Shown: positions 32,186 to 42,900, counted from the stretch's first letter. The stretch: DNA of 64,000 nucleotides from Vulcanimicrobiota bacterium (GCA_003151115.1 PLWS01000002.1:682001-746000), one strand, 5' to 3'. Notes: generated from the sequence alone by a model not told the origin. A program made the numbers and translations.

Positions 32186-33197
32186 TCGCGCCTTCGCGCG
32201 GGCGGACGCCGTTTTGCGCGAAGCTTGCGGCAAGCAGTTTACCGGAGCTGTCGCGCGGATCGAGCAGGCCGGCAAGCTTCGTTTCGAACGCGCCTACGGG
32301 GTGACGCGTCTCGATTCGCGCGGCCGCGCGGTCGCGGTGGATACGCTCTTCGATTTAGCGTCGATCACCAAGCCGTTCGTGACGACCCTGGCACTGCGCG
32401 CCGTCGCGGAAGGCCGGATCGATCTGGACGGCTCGCTGACGCACGTCTTTCCGGAGTGGAGCGGCAGACCGCAGGCGGCGATCACGCTGCGCATGCTGCT
32501 CTCGCACACGTCCGGAATGAATTCGGGCGCGGATTACCGCGAGCTGCTCGATCACAACGTCGTGCAGTTTTCGCTGGAACGCGAGCTCGCAGCGGTTCCC
32601 GGAGAGCGCGTCATCTATAGCGATCTGGGTTTCATCGCCGTGGGCGAACTGCTGCAGCGGCTGGCCCATCGCAGTCTGCGAGCTTTGGCGCGTCCTGCGA
32701 TTTTTGCACCGCCCGCTCGCATGCGCGACGGTATTCCGGCAACGGAAGACGACGGCTGGCGGGGGCGCGTGCAAGGAGTCGTGCACGACGAGAAAGCCTA
32801 TCTCATGGGCGGCACGGCGGGACACGCCGGACTCTTCGGCAGCGCGTCGGACGTCGCGCGCTTGGCCGAGCAGTACTTGCCGGCGCGTGCGGGACAGCAT
32901 AAGCTTCTGCCGCCCGAGCTTGCACGCGAGGCCATCTCGGAGCAGGCGTTCGATCCGGTTCTGCGCCGCGGCCTGGGCTGGGCGCTGAAAACCACGGACG
33001 AAAATTCGTGCGGCCGCTACCTTTCGCGCGAAACGTTCGGGCACACGGGATTCGTCGGTACGTGCGTTTGGGCCGATCCCGAACGCGATTGCAGCGGTGT
33101 GCTGCTCACAAACGCGGTCTATTTCGGCAGAAACGACACGCGCGATCTGCGCGCGGCATTTTACGAAGCCATGGTGGAAGACTTGGGCATGCGATGA
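32160..33197 (+). CDS. Class C beta-lactamase-fold serine hydrolase, AmiE-like
   Basis: 345 residues. Serine-hydrolase motifs: SxxK as SITK (Ser about 69), YxN variant as YSDLGF, and HTGF in place of KTG. No signal peptide. Family members include esterases and D-aminopeptidases. In Bacillus subtilis a beta-lactamase-fold protein, AmiE, acts beside NagZ as a MurNAc-L-alanine amidase in muropeptide rescue. By position between nagZ and anmK the same role is likely here, although this is inference. The overlap with nagZ is 26 bases and with anmK four. Confidence 0.82.
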   Translation: MARPLLAVDRAFARADAVLREACGKQFTGAVARIEQAGKLRFERAYGVTRLDSRGRAVAVDTLFDLASITKPFVTTLALRAVAEGRIDLDGSLTHVFPEWSGRPQAAITLRMLLSHTSGMNSGADYRELLDHNVVQFSLERELAAVPGERVIYSDLGFIAVGELLQRLAHRSLRALARPAIFAPPARMRDGIPATEDDGWRGRVQGVVHDEKAYLMGGTAGHAGLFGSASDVARLAEQYLPARAGQHKLLPPELAREAISEQAFDPVLRRGLGWALKTTDENSCGRYLSRETFGHTGFVGTCVWADPERDCSGVLLTNAVYFGRNDTRDLRAAFYEAMVEDLGMR

Positions 33198-34342
33198 TTG
33201 CGGTCGGATTGATGAGCGGCACCTCGCTCGACGGCGTGGATGCGGCGCTCGTCAGGATCGTCCCGCGAGGGCGATCGTACGAAGTCGACGTCCTCGATTT
33301 TCAGACGACGCCGTATGGCGAAGACGAGCGCAACGCGCTGCATGAGGCTTTGCCGCCGAACGAGGGCTCGACACGCGCCGTCGCGCGTCTGCATCGGATG
33401 CTGGGGAAAACATTTGCCAAAGCGGCGCTCGCCGCGGCTGGCGAAACCGCCGTGGATTTCGTGGCTTCCCACGGCCAAACGATCTATCACGACGGAGACG
33501 CGCACACGACGCTGCAGGTCGGCGATCCCTTCGTCATCCGTCAAGCGATCGGGCGAACCGTCTGTTACGATTTTCGCAGCGCCGATTGCGCGGCGGGCGG
33601 CCAAGGAGCGCCGCTCGTCCCGTACGTGGATGCGCTGCTCTTGGCGAGCGATGCGGAAGATCGCGTCGCGGTGAACATCGGCGGTATCGCTAACCTGACG
33701 GTCATTCCACGCCGCTCCGCTCCGCAAGACGTGATCGCATATGACAGCGGGCCCGGAAACATGCTGATCGACGCCTTCGTTTTCCGGCGCACGAACGGAC
33801 GAGAGCATTACGACCGCGATGGCAAAGCGGCGCTGCGCGGGACGGTCAACCAACCCGTTCTCGAAGCGATGCTGGCCGATCCCTATTTTGCGCTCGCGCC
33901 CCCGAAGACGACCGGGCGCGAACGTTTCGGCACGCAGTTTTTGGACGAGCACGAAGCCGGGCTGGCCGCGCTTTCACTCGAAGACGGAGCGGCCACGCTT
34001 TCGGCGCTGACCGGCGCGGCGCTCGCTTCGGCAATAAACGCATCGGCGGCCCGTGCGGCGCGCGTGTTCGTCAGCGGCGGAGGGGCCAGGAACCCGGCAA
34101 TAGTGCGCGAGCTGCAGCAGCGTCTGCCCGATCGCCGGGTCGAATCGTCGGACGTCATGAACATTCGGGCCGACGCGAAGGAAGCGGCCGCTTTTGCGAT
34201 TCTGGGATACGAAACGCTGCGCGGACGCGCCGCCAACGTGCCGCGATCGACCGGCGCGACCGAACCGGCCGTGCTCGGCGCGATCGCTCCGCATGATCTC
34301 AGCGCACTGCTCGAAAAGTTGCGGGCCGAATGTCGCGGATAG
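33194..34342 (+). CDS. anmK: Anhydro-N-acetylmuramic acid kinase
   Basis: 382 residues from ATG 33194 (overlapping the previous stop, ATGA). The frame is open further upstream but that part lies within the hydrolase gene. Motifs: VGLMSGTSLDGVDAALVRI, FVASHGQTIYHDG, GIANLTVI, YDSGPGNMLID and FVSGGGARNP. AnmK opens and phosphorylates 1,6-anhydroMurNAc to MurNAc 6-phosphate in the cytoplasm. The substrate comes from lytic-transglycosylase products, and the product feeds MurQ, encoded two genes downstream. Overlap with the next gene is 13 bases. Confidence 0.96.
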   Translation: MIAVGLMSGTSLDGVDAALVRIVPRGRSYEVDVLDFQTTPYGEDERNALHEALPPNEGSTRAVARLHRMLGKTFAKAALAAAGETAVDFVASHGQTIYHDGDAHTTLQVGDPFVIRQAIGRTVCYDFRSADCAAGGQGAPLVPYVDALLLASDAEDRVAVNIGGIANLTVIPRRSAPQDVIAYDSGPGNMLIDAFVFRRTNGREHYDRDGKAALRGTVNQPVLEAMLADPYFALAPPKTTGRERFGTQFLDEHEAGLAALSLEDGAATLSALTGAALASAINASAARAARVFVSGGGARNPAIVRELQQRLPDRRVESSDVMNIRADAKEAAAFAILGYETLRGRAANVPRSTGATEPAVLGAIAPHDLSALLEKLRAECRG

Positions 34343-35229
34343 CCGTCGGCGTCGACGCCGGCGGATCGAAGACCGCCGTCACCTACTCAATTGACGGGCA
34401 CTGCAAAGGCGTATGGTACGGCGGCTCGGCAAGTCCGACCGTACATGGCGCCGAACGGGCCGGCGACAGCATTGCAAAAACGATCGAGCTGGCTTTGGAC
34501 GGCGCGCTTCCTGGTGCGATCTTCGTCGGCGCGGCCGGAGCCGGACGCGAAAACGTTGCGGGCGAACTGAGGAATGCGCTCGAATCTCGCTTTGCGGGCG
34601 CGAACGTAGAGGTGCGCGACGACGCATTTATAGCGCTGCGCGCCGCCGTGCCCGAAGGCGACGGCGCCGTCGTCATCGCGGGAACGGGCGCGATCACCTA
34701 CGCGGAAAAGGACGGCGTGGGATTTCGCAGCGGCGGTTACGGATATCTGTTCGGCGATGCGGGATCGGGATTCGGAATCGGCGCCGCTGCGGTCGATCGC
34801 CTTTTACGCGCCTACGACGGACGCGCGCCGCGCGATGCTTTCGTGGACGAGATCGAAGCCGCTCTGGAGGTCCGCTCGCTGAACGAAACGCTGCAAAAGA
34901 TCTATGCCGCCGAATCTCCGGCGCGTGTCGTAGCCGCGCTCGCTCCAATCGCGATCGAATCGGCCGGACGCGGCGACCGGACCGCCGCCAGAATCGTGCA
35001 GCAGGCCGCGCTGGAGCTCAACAGTTTGGTGAAGGCCGCGATCGCATCGGCAGGCTTGGCCGGTTCGGGAGCGCCAATCGCATTTTCGGGCGGGCTACTC
35101 TCCGCGAGCAGTTTGCTGACCTATCTGCTCGAAACGCGCTTGCTTAACGATTTTCCCGACATGCCGATTTTGAAAGACAATCCCGCACCGTCGGCGGGCG
35201 CGTTGTGCGCGGCGGAGCGTTTGCTGTGA
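34330..35229 (+). CDS. BadF/BadG-type sugar kinase, likely N-acetylglucosamine/MurNAc kinase
   Basis: 299 residues. ASKHA-fold motifs: phosphate-1 VGVDAGGSKTAVTYS, adenosine region AFSGGLLSASS, and GAAGAGRENV, DDAFIALRAAV and IAGTGAITYAE in between. The family holds N-acetylglucosamine kinases and the clostridial GlcNAc/MurNAc kinase MurK. In this operon it would phosphorylate the GlcNAc freed by NagZ, or free MurNAc freed by the amidase. It is tightly coupled to anmK (13-base overlap) and murQ (GTGA overlap). Exact substrate not decided by sequence. Confidence 0.85.
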   Translation: MSRIAVGVDAGGSKTAVTYSIDGHCKGVWYGGSASPTVHGAERAGDSIAKTIELALDGALPGAIFVGAAGAGRENVAGELRNALESRFAGANVEVRDDAFIALRAAVPEGDGAVVIAGTGAITYAEKDGVGFRSGGYGYLFGDAGSGFGIGAAAVDRLLRAYDGRAPRDAFVDEIEAALEVRSLNETLQKIYAAESPARVVAALAPIAIESAGRGDRTAARIVQQAALELNSLVKAAIASAGLAGSGAPIAFSGGLLSASSLLTYLLETRLLNDFPDMPILKDNPAPSAGALCAAERLL

Positions 35230-36116
35230 ACGATTTGCCGCAGACCGAAGCGCGCAATCCGCGCACGGATTCGCTGGACCGGCTGCCGACCGGCGAACTC
35301 GTCGAAGTGCTTGCCCGCGAGCAGAGCCAGGCCGTCGCAGCGGTCGTCGCGGCCGGCCCAACGATCGCGCAAGCGGTGGACGAAATCGCGATGCGGTTAG
35401 CTTCGGGCGGCACGTTGCATTATGTCGGAGCGGGCAGCAGCGGACGCATTGCCTTCCTGGACGCATCAGAGATGCCACCGACCTTTGGCACGGATCCGTC
35501 GCTGGTGTGCGCGCACATCGCGGGCGGGCGAGACGCGCTGACGCGCGCGATCGAAGGCGCGGAGGACGACGGCGACGCAGGTGAGCGTGAAATGCACGGT
35601 CATGTTCAGGCAGGCGATGCGGTGATCGGCTTGAGCGCTAGCGGCGGTGCGGCATTCGTCGTGCGCGCGCTGCTGGCGGCGCGCGAGACGGGCGCATGGA
35701 CGCTCGGTGTGACGAGTAACTCCGGCACGGACCTATGCGCGGCTGCGGACCTGACCATCGAGTTGAACACCGGGCCCGAACCCGTGGCGGGTTCGACGCG
35801 ATTGAAAGCCGGCACGGCGCAAAAAGTGCTGCTCAACACGCTTTCGACCGCGACGATGGTCAAACTCGACAAAGTCTACGATAACTTGATGGTGGACGTC
35901 GTCGCGACCAACAAAAAATTGCGCAAGCGCGCGCTGCGCCTGGTGATGCAACTCGTTTCGATCGACGAGAAGGCAGCTACCAAACTGCTTGAAGCCGGCG
36001 ACGGGCGCGTAAAAGTCGCCGTGCTCATGGGCCGCGCCGCGCTGACGGCGCAAGAAGCGCGCGCACTGCTGGAGTCGCGCGGCGGCTCGCTGCGCCGCGC
36101 TTTGCATCAGCCATAG
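35226..36116 (+). CDS. murQ: N-acetylmuramic acid 6-phosphate etherase
   Basis: 296 residues from GTG 35226, overlapping the kinase stop (GTGA). It cleaves the lactyl ether of MurNAc 6-phosphate to GlcNAc 6-phosphate and D-lactate. Family marks: ARNPRTDSLDRLPTGELV, the SIS-domain YVGAGSSGRIAFLDASEMPP with the catalytic Glu, GLSASGGAAFV, and VVATNKKLRKRALRLV followed by LLEAGDGRVKVAVLM. The family's GAGTSGRL appears here as GAGSSGRI. It completes the NagZ, AmiE-like, AnmK, MurQ route. Confidence 0.95.
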   Translation: MNDLPQTEARNPRTDSLDRLPTGELVEVLAREQSQAVAAVVAAGPTIAQAVDEIAMRLASGGTLHYVGAGSSGRIAFLDASEMPPTFGTDPSLVCAHIAGGRDALTRAIEGAEDDGDAGEREMHGHVQAGDAVIGLSASGGAAFVVRALLAARETGAWTLGVTSNSGTDLCAAADLTIELNTGPEPVAGSTRLKAGTAQKVLLNTLSTATMVKLDKVYDNLMVDVVATNKKLRKRALRLVMQLVSIDEKAATKLLEAGDGRVKVAVLMGRAALTAQEARALLESRGGSLRRALHQP

Positions 36117-37633
36117 TGTTTGCCGCGCTGGCGCTCGCGACGATCGCGTTCGTTCCACTGGACGATCGTCCGGTCACGAGGCAGCTCCCGCAGCTGCTTG
36201 GGCGCATCGCAGGCGTGCCCGTGGCAGAGCCGCCGCTCGATCTGCTCGGGAATTATCTCGATTCGGGAAAACCCGACGCCATCATCGCGTGGCTCAACGG
36301 CCCGCAGGCAAAGCGCACAGATCGGTTTGTCATTAGCGCGGACATGTTGGCTTACGGCGGCCTGATCGCGTCGCGCGTTCCAGATACGCCGTATGGCGCC
36401 GCCTATTTCCGTTTACGGTCGCTGCAACGGCTGCGCGAGCAGCATCCCGCCGCCTGGATCGGTGCGTTCGGCACCATCATGCGCCTCGCGCCGACCGGCA
36501 TTCCGGCAGTCGGACGGGCGCAGACGTTCTTCGCGCCCTATCCGATCTGGTCATACATACAAGAGTATGCCAATCTACACGATCCGCCGCTGACCAAAGA
36601 AGAAGCGCGCGCGGCTCAGCTGCGAGCGCTGATCGGCGAACAGACCCTGCAGCAATACTTAAATGCACGCTACCGGGATTACGCAGTCGACGATCTGCTG
36701 ATAAAGATGACGGCCGGCGGCGCCATCGACCGTTTGGTGCTCGGCCAGGACGACGCCGGCCCCGTCGGCCTGCACGTCAAGGACGTTCGTGCACTGCAGG
36801 CGTCTGTCGCGCAAGCCGGGCTGGAAGATCGCGTCGCGATCGAACCGGGTGCCGATGAACTCGGGATGGCGATGGTCGCGCAAGCGATCGCGCGCAGCAC
36901 CGGATGGACGCCGCGTGTCGCCGTGAGCTATTCAATGCCGGACGGCGCCGCGATCAGCGATCCGCTCGAATTCGCGCCGATCGAAACCGCCATCAATGGA
37001 TTAATCCGTCTTTGCGGTGCGGCCCGCGACGATGCGCAGCCCGACATCATCCTGTTCGTGCGCGTTCCCAATACCGATGCGGTGCATGACGACGCGCTGC
37101 TGACGGCGATGCAGGCTCAGGAGCAAGCCGGACATTCGGTCGCTTTTGCGGATCTGACCTTTCTGCAGAACACGTTTACGGTTCAGGCGGCGTTCGCGCA
37201 GCGGCTGCTCGACAGCGGCGTTGCGAGCAAGTTGGATTCCTACGCGTCTTGGAACACGAACGCCAACACGGTCGGCACAGCGGTGGCCGAAGCGGTCGCC
37301 GCAGGCGCCGGGCGCCGCGCGGGCACCTACGATGCGCTCGCACACGCCGAGTTCACGTTCGACCGGATCGTCGATGACTACGCATTCCACGACTTCGTTC
37401 GCCCGCAGATAAACGCGGCGCTGACCGCGCAAGGCATTACCGACCACACGTATCTGCTGGCCGAGCAAGCGGCGCCGATCGCCGAGCTGAATCGCGCCGC
37501 GCTGTGGAACCGGGCGGCGGGCATCCTCAAGCAACTCTATCCGTCCTACCACATTGCGGCGATCCAAATCACGCTGCCGTGGAACCGGACCTTTGAGACC
37601 GGAATCGAAGTCGGCTTGGCGCCGAACCTTTAA
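36116..37633 (+). CDS. DUF4127 family protein
   Basis: 505 residues from GTG 36116; TAG and GTG share one base (TAGTG). The opening FVPLDDRPVTRQLPQLLG and then ISADMLAYGGLIASR, GAFGTIMRLAPTG and LGQDDAGPVGLHVKDV are the characteristic DUF4127 blocks. A short hydrophobic N-terminus (MFAALALATIAFV) may be an export signal. Function is not established. Coupling to murQ suggests a role in cell-wall sugar metabolism, perhaps outside the cytoplasm, but that is only context. The stop abuts the stop of the convergent efflux adaptor (TAACTAG). Confidence 0.88.
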   Translation: MFAALALATIAFVPLDDRPVTRQLPQLLGRIAGVPVAEPPLDLLGNYLDSGKPDAIIAWLNGPQAKRTDRFVISADMLAYGGLIASRVPDTPYGAAYFRLRSLQRLREQHPAAWIGAFGTIMRLAPTGIPAVGRAQTFFAPYPIWSYIQEYANLHDPPLTKEEARAAQLRALIGEQTLQQYLNARYRDYAVDDLLIKMTAGGAIDRLVLGQDDAGPVGLHVKDVRALQASVAQAGLEDRVAIEPGADELGMAMVAQAIARSTGWTPRVAVSYSMPDGAAISDPLEFAPIETAINGLIRLCGAARDDAQPDIILFVRVPNTDAVHDDALLTAMQAQEQAGHSVAFADLTFLQNTFTVQAAFAQRLLDSGVASKLDSYASWNTNANTVGTAVAEAVAAGAGRRAGTYDALAHAEFTFDRIVDDYAFHDFVRPQINAALTAQGITDHTYLLAEQAAPIAELNRAALWNRAAGILKQLYPSYHIAAIQITLPWNRTFETGIEVGLAPNL

Positions 37634-38773
37634 CTAGAAGGGCGCGAGCAGCGCGAACCCGCCCTGTGCCGCGACGCGCTCGCCCGCGCGTAAGCCGCTT
37701 GCGATGAGCGCTTGCGTAGCATCCCGCCGCGCGACGACCACATCGCGCTGCGCAAATTTAGAGGCGCCGTCTTTGCCCGTGGTTTGCACGAATACGAGCG
37801 TCTTGCCGGTTTGCGGATCTTCGACAATCGCGCTTTGTGGGATCACGACTCCGCGATCGCGCGCGACGTCGATTGTGGCTTGCACCGCGCTTCCGCCGGG
37901 CGCTCCGCTTGGGATTCCGCTAACGACGACGGTGGCCGCTTCCGTCGTTGGATCGAGCGCCGGAGAGACCCCGGCGACGCGGCCCACGGTCTGCAGACCG
38001 GTACCCGGGACGGTAACCCGCACCGGATCGCCACGACGCACGCGCGCCGCGTCGGTCGACGTAACGTCGAGCGTGACGTCGCCGGAGCTGCCGGGCGCGA
38101 TCGCGATCACCGGCGTCACCGTATCGACCGACTCTCCGGGGCGCTTATAGATTGCGGTAACGACTCCGTCGATCGGCGAGCGGAGCGTTCCGTTGGCGAG
38201 GTCGCGCTGAGCTAATGCGGCTCGCGCCTGCGCGCTCTGCACCTGCGCTCCGGCCGAGCGCACCTGCGCCGTCGCAGTTTGCGCTTCGGCGAGATCGGCG
38301 GCCAGCTGCGCGCGTGCGCTTTGCGCGTCTTTGAGCGGCGCGACTCCGGCCGCATATAACGATTCGGCGCGCCGCACCGCGGCGCGATCGACGGCGATCT
38401 TCGCGCTCGTGCGGTCGACTGCCGATTGCTGCGCGTTGGCAGCCGCCACGTTTGCATCGGCCTGCGCCTGCGCAGCGGAGAGCGACAGGCCGCTAACGTC
38501 GAGCTGCGCCAGAGCCTGGCCCGCGCCGACGTGCTGGCCGATCGTAACCGTCGTGCTCGTGAGAATGCCAGGCTCGGCGAAGGACAGTTTCGTCACCGCG
38601 CCTGCGGGCGCGCCGATCCGGCCGGTCGCGGAAAGCGTTTCTACGAACGTGCCGATTCGCACGGTTGCCAATGCGACCGCCGGCGCCGATTTCGGCGGCG
38701 CGTTGGTGCTACGGGCGCAAGCGGCACAAGCGAGCAAGAGGCACATCGCGGCCGGCAGCGACGATCTCTTCAC
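37634..38773 (-). CDS. RND efflux periplasmic adaptor (membrane fusion protein), lipoprotein
   Basis: 379 residues. Lipoprotein signal with lipobox LACAAC near residues 13-19. The order is as in MFP adaptors: barrel-sandwich halves (ETLSATGRIGAPAGAV and NGTLRSPIDGVVTAIYKRPG), a long Ala/Gln-rich alpha-hairpin coiled coil (about 95-190), a beta-barrel domain, then the membrane-proximal domain. It bridges the inner-membrane RND pump and the TolC channel. It is the last gene of the pump operon and overlaps the TolC gene by four bases. Confidence 0.93.
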   Translation of the reverse strand: MKRSSLPAAMCLLLACAACARSTNAPPKSAPAVALATVRIGTFVETLSATGRIGAPAGAVTKLSFAEPGILTSTTVTIGQHVGAGQALAQLDVSGLSLSAAQAQADANVAAANAQQSAVDRTSAKIAVDRAAVRRAESLYAAGVAPLKDAQSARAQLAADLAEAQTATAQVRSAGAQVQSAQARAALAQRDLANGTLRSPIDGVVTAIYKRPGESVDTVTPVIAIAPGSSGDVTLDVTSTDAARVRRGDPVRVTVPGTGLQTVGRVAGVSPALDPTTEAATVVVSGIPSGAPGGSAVQATIDVARDRGVVIPQSAIVEDPQTGKTLVFVQTTGKDGASKFAQRDVVVARRDATQALIASGLRAGERVAAQGGFALLAPF

Positions 38774-39954
38774 GGTCCCAGCGACTCTTCCAGTGCGGCG
38801 GCCGCTTGGTCTCGCGCGTACATGGCCGTCAGCTCGTCAAGCGCAGCTTGGACGTATGTGCGCCGGGCGTCGGCCACATCCAAACTCGAGCTCGCTCCGC
38901 TGCGGTATCCCGTTTGAGTCGCCGCCAGTTCTTGCTGCGCGGCGATGCGCACCCGCGTTGCGATCTGCGTCGCGCGAACCGTTTCGGTGTACGTGCGCGC
39001 GGCGTTGCCCACTTCAACGGAGACATTCTTGCGGAGCGATTGCACTCGCGCTTGCGCTTGGGCGAGGCGCGCGCGTTCGGCGTCGGCCCGGTTTGCGGTC
39101 GCGCGCGATACCGGAAACGTTAACTGGACGTTCGCCGACGGACCGCGTACGAATATTCCGGTGTCGGTTCCGGCGGTGTATCCGGCGTTGATAACGATCG
39201 CCGGCAAGTTTCCGCGTTGTGCGACCCCGACGGCCGCTGATTCCGCGGCAACGGCGCGCTCCGCGGACGCGAGGTCGCTGCGCCGGCTCAGTGCGCGCAG
39301 GATAAAGGTCTGCGGATCGGCAGCGGCCATCGGCGGCGGGAACATCTCAGAAGAATCGAGTTTGACCGGTTCGTCGAGCTCGATGTCCAAAGCCGATTGC
39401 GCGTTGAGCAAGCCCGTCGCTGCTGCATTCCGGTCGCCTTGCGCGCGTGCGAGTGAAACTTGCGCCCGCACGATGTCGAGACGCGGAGCGTCGCCGGCTC
39501 GGTAACGCAGCTCCGCGGCGTGGAGGTCGCTTTGCGCCCCTGCCACGAGCTGATCGCGCAGACTCAGTTCCGCGCCGGCGCGCAGTGCCGAAAAATAGAG
39601 CCCGGCGGTCTTGGCACGCTCGGCGCGTTGCGATTCCAACAGGTCGAATTGCGCCGCATCGACATTGGCTTGTGCTTGGCGCACGACCGGCGAGTAAGCG
39701 AAATAGTCGCCGAGCGTAATCTGCCCGCCGACCGTGACAAAACGCTGAGCGATCGTTTCGTTGTTGTTTCCGGCTTGCGGCGTTTGCGCGTAGTTTGCGG
39801 TGATCGCCGGCGAAGCGGACGCACGTGCTGCGGCGAGCAGTGCGGCTTGTTCGCGAACGCGCTCGCGAGCTTGCGTGACGTCGGGCGAAACGGCGACGGC
39901 TCGGTCGAGCGCCGAAGGTAGTGATAGCGCCGCAAGCAGGACCGCTGCGATCAC
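38770..39954 (-). CDS. TolC-family outer membrane efflux channel
   Basis: 394 residues. Signal-like N-terminus (MIAAVLLAALSLPSALDRA). Two similar halves of long helices and short strands are visible, rich in Ala, Arg and Gln, with family stretches such as DYFAYSPVVRQAQANVDAA, LRYRAGDAPRLDIVRAQVSL and GYRSGASSSLDVADARRTY (the latter two are the repeated YxxGxxxxxDxxxA pattern). It forms a trimeric outer-membrane tunnel. ATGA overlaps join it to the RND pump upstream and the adaptor downstream. Confidence 0.93.
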   Translation of the reverse strand: MIAAVLLAALSLPSALDRAVAVSPDVTQARERVREQAALLAAARASASPAITANYAQTPQAGNNNETIAQRFVTVGGQITLGDYFAYSPVVRQAQANVDAAQFDLLESQRAERAKTAGLYFSALRAGAELSLRDQLVAGAQSDLHAAELRYRAGDAPRLDIVRAQVSLARAQGDRNAAATGLLNAQSALDIELDEPVKLDSSEMFPPPMAAADPQTFILRALSRRSDLASAERAVAAESAAVGVAQRGNLPAIVINAGYTAGTDTGIFVRGPSANVQLTFPVSRATANRADAERARLAQAQARVQSLRKNVSVEVGNAARTYTETVRATQIATRVRIAAQQELAATQTGYRSGASSSLDVADARRTYVQAALDELTAMYARDQAAAALEESLGP

Positions 39955-42900
39955 TGCACTACCGCGCTCTTTCCCGCAAAGCCGGCGTAGAGTACGGGAA
40001 TGACGATGAGCGTAAATGCGGTGGCGGTGGAAAGCCCGCCGATTACGGCGATGGCCAGCGGCTGTTCCATCGCCGAGCCCGATCCGATGCCGAATGCGAG
40101 CGGCAGCAAACCGCCGATTGCGGCGAATGTGGTCATGACGATCGGCCTCAGGCGCGTACGTCCTGCGGCCACGAGTGCGTCGTGCACGTTGGCGCCTTCC
40201 AGGCGGCGCTTGTTGGCTACGTCAATGAGCAAGATGCCGTTCTTTACGACGATGCCGACGAGCAGCAGTATGCCCATGAAGGACGAGACATTGAACGGCG
40301 TCCCCGTGACGAACAGCGCGACGGCCACGCCGATAATCGCGAGCGGAATAGCGGTCAAAATGACCAACGGCAGCCGGAATGATCTGAATGCCGCGAGCAT
40401 CACGAAGTAGACGAGCGCGATCGCAATCAGAACGACTTGGATGAACTCATGAAACGATTGCTGCTGGGCTTCGTACGCTCCGCCGATGCCGGCTGAATAA
40501 CCGGGCGGCAGCGATATCCCTTGCAGCGTTCGCTGAACGCCGCTGATGACGGAGGAAAGTGTCACGCCTGTATAATTGGCCGTGATCACGATCGCGCGCG
40601 CGCCGTTGATTTCACTGATGTCGGTCGAGAGTTTACTCGGACTGACCTGTGCGACGGAGTTCAGCGCGACAACGCCGGCGGGCGTGGAAACCAGACCCGT
40701 GGCCGCATCTCCCTGCGGCGAGACGACGCTAACGCGCACGGGAACGCGGTTGAGCGATCCGGCCACATCGGTTGCGATGCCGCCCTGCGCGGAGGCCTGC
40801 AGCGCGTTTCCGAGATCGGCCGCCGTAATATTCAACGCTGCCAGCCGTCCGCCGTACGGCGATATACGGAGCGTGGGATCGTCGTAACTGACGCCGGAGA
40901 AGGCGTCGGCCAGGCCGGGCACCGTCGCTATCTTGTCGGTAATCCGGTTTGCGAGCGCAATCAGCGTGTCCTGATCGGGGCCGCGTACCGTGATCTGAAT
41001 CGGCGACGGCGCGCCGGACATGTCATTGATCATGTCTTCCAGGATCTGGTGAAAGTCGAATTGCGCGGCCGGAATCGCCGTCGTATACGCATCGCGTAGG
41101 CGCTCGCTGACCACGTCATATGAGGGACGCCCGCCTGACCGCAGCCGCACGCGTATCGTGCCTTGCCGCGCTTGCGTCGGCGAGAATCCGTTGGTGTCGA
41201 TCCCGGTGAAACGTCCGACCGATTCGACGGCAGGATCGCGGAGCGCGATGCGTTCCATTGTGGTAGCCGCCGTGTCGGTCGCTTCGATCGTCGTGCCAAC
41301 GGGCATCGCATAGCGGATTTCGAACTGGCCTTCATCGAGATGCGGAAGAAAGTCGCTTGGCAACTTGGCGAGCAACAGCACCGTTACGATGAGCACGAGG
41401 ACGGAACCGCCGTACACGGCCGCGCGATGGCGCAGCGCCCACCGCAGCAGCGGTTCGTATCGTGCAAGCAGTCTCGCGATGAGGCCGGTGTCTTCGGCGT
41501 GCTGCGTATTCTCCGGAATCAGACTTTGCGCGAGGATCGGCGCGACGAAGAGCGCCAGGCAAAGCGAGACGATCAGCGAGGCGGCCAGCGTGAGCGCCAG
41601 CGCGCGGAAGAAGAATCCGCTCACTCCCGTCAGGAGCAGTAGCGGTACGAATACGACGACGGTAGTGAAGGTCGATGCCGCCATTGGCGCCGCCAGCTCT
41701 CCCATCGAAATGGTGATGACGTCGGCTTTGCGCATCTCGGGGTAGACGCGAAAATTCCGCGCAATGTTTTCGACCACGACGATGGCGTCGTCGATGATCA
41801 ATCCAACTGCAACGGCTAATCCGCCCACGCTCATGAGGTTGAGCGTTTGACCGAGGCGGTTCATCACGAAGACCGCGATAGCCATTGCGATGGGAATGAC
41901 GATTGCGGCGACCAGCGTCATGCGCAGATTGCGCAGGAAGACGAAGATCACCAATATGGCCAGAAAGGCACCCGCGAGGATCGCATCGCGAAGGCTGCGC
42001 TGAGATTCGACGACGAGATCGGTCTGATCCCAGAAACGAGAGACCGTGATGCCGGCCGGCAGCTGAGCCGAAAGCGCGGTCATCTTGGCTCTGACTTCGG
42101 AACCCATCTTGACGGCGTCGGCGCCGGGTAAACCGAAAAAGTTGAGTACGACCGCATGTTGCGCATCGTAGCTGACTTGAGTCGTCAGCGGCGCGACGCC
42201 CAACGTCACCGATCCGAGCTGTCCGACCGTCACCGGCGTACGGCCCCCGGTTGGGACCACGATCGACGCGATCGCTGCCGCGCTCTTGACGTTGGCGTCG
42301 AGAACGAGCACGTTGCGCCGGTAGTACTGCTGCGCTATCCCGAGCGAATTGACGCCGTTGGCTCCCGATATGGCGTTGGCCACGTCTTGCGCGGCGAGCC
42401 CGTGTGACGCCAGCGCCGCCGGATCGAGCGTTACGTGATATTCGCGCTGCGGCCCGCCGACCATGAGAATGCGCGCGAGGCCCGTGGTGCCGTAGAACTC
42501 CGGAACGAGCGATTGCTGCGCGAGTTCGCGCAACATGGTCTGCGACATGGAGTGCGCGACAAGCGCGTAAGAAACGACCGGCTCGCTGTTCGGATTGACG
42601 ATGACGGCTTCTACTCCGGTAAGCGCCGGAATCGATGCGCGCACTTGCGCGACCGCCTGGTTAACGTATTGCAGGTCGAACCGCACGTCGGTCTTTGAGT
42701 CGAAGGTCACCAAGAATTCGGCGCTGCCCTGCGCCGAATTCGCGGTGACTCGTGTGACTGAGGGCAATCCGAGAAACGCGTTTTCTAAAGGAACGGCGAC
42801 CGCCGTGCGCACCTGGTCGGGCGGAAGGTCGCCCGCCTCCGCAACGACGTCGATGCGCGCGAACGACATGTCCGGGAAGATGCTCGCGGGCGTGGCAGCA

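Noticed and set aside
33008-33193. N-terminal extension of the AnmK frame
   Set aside because: It is antiphase to the hydrolase gene; the family start at ATG 33194 overlaps the previous stop in the normal ATGA way.
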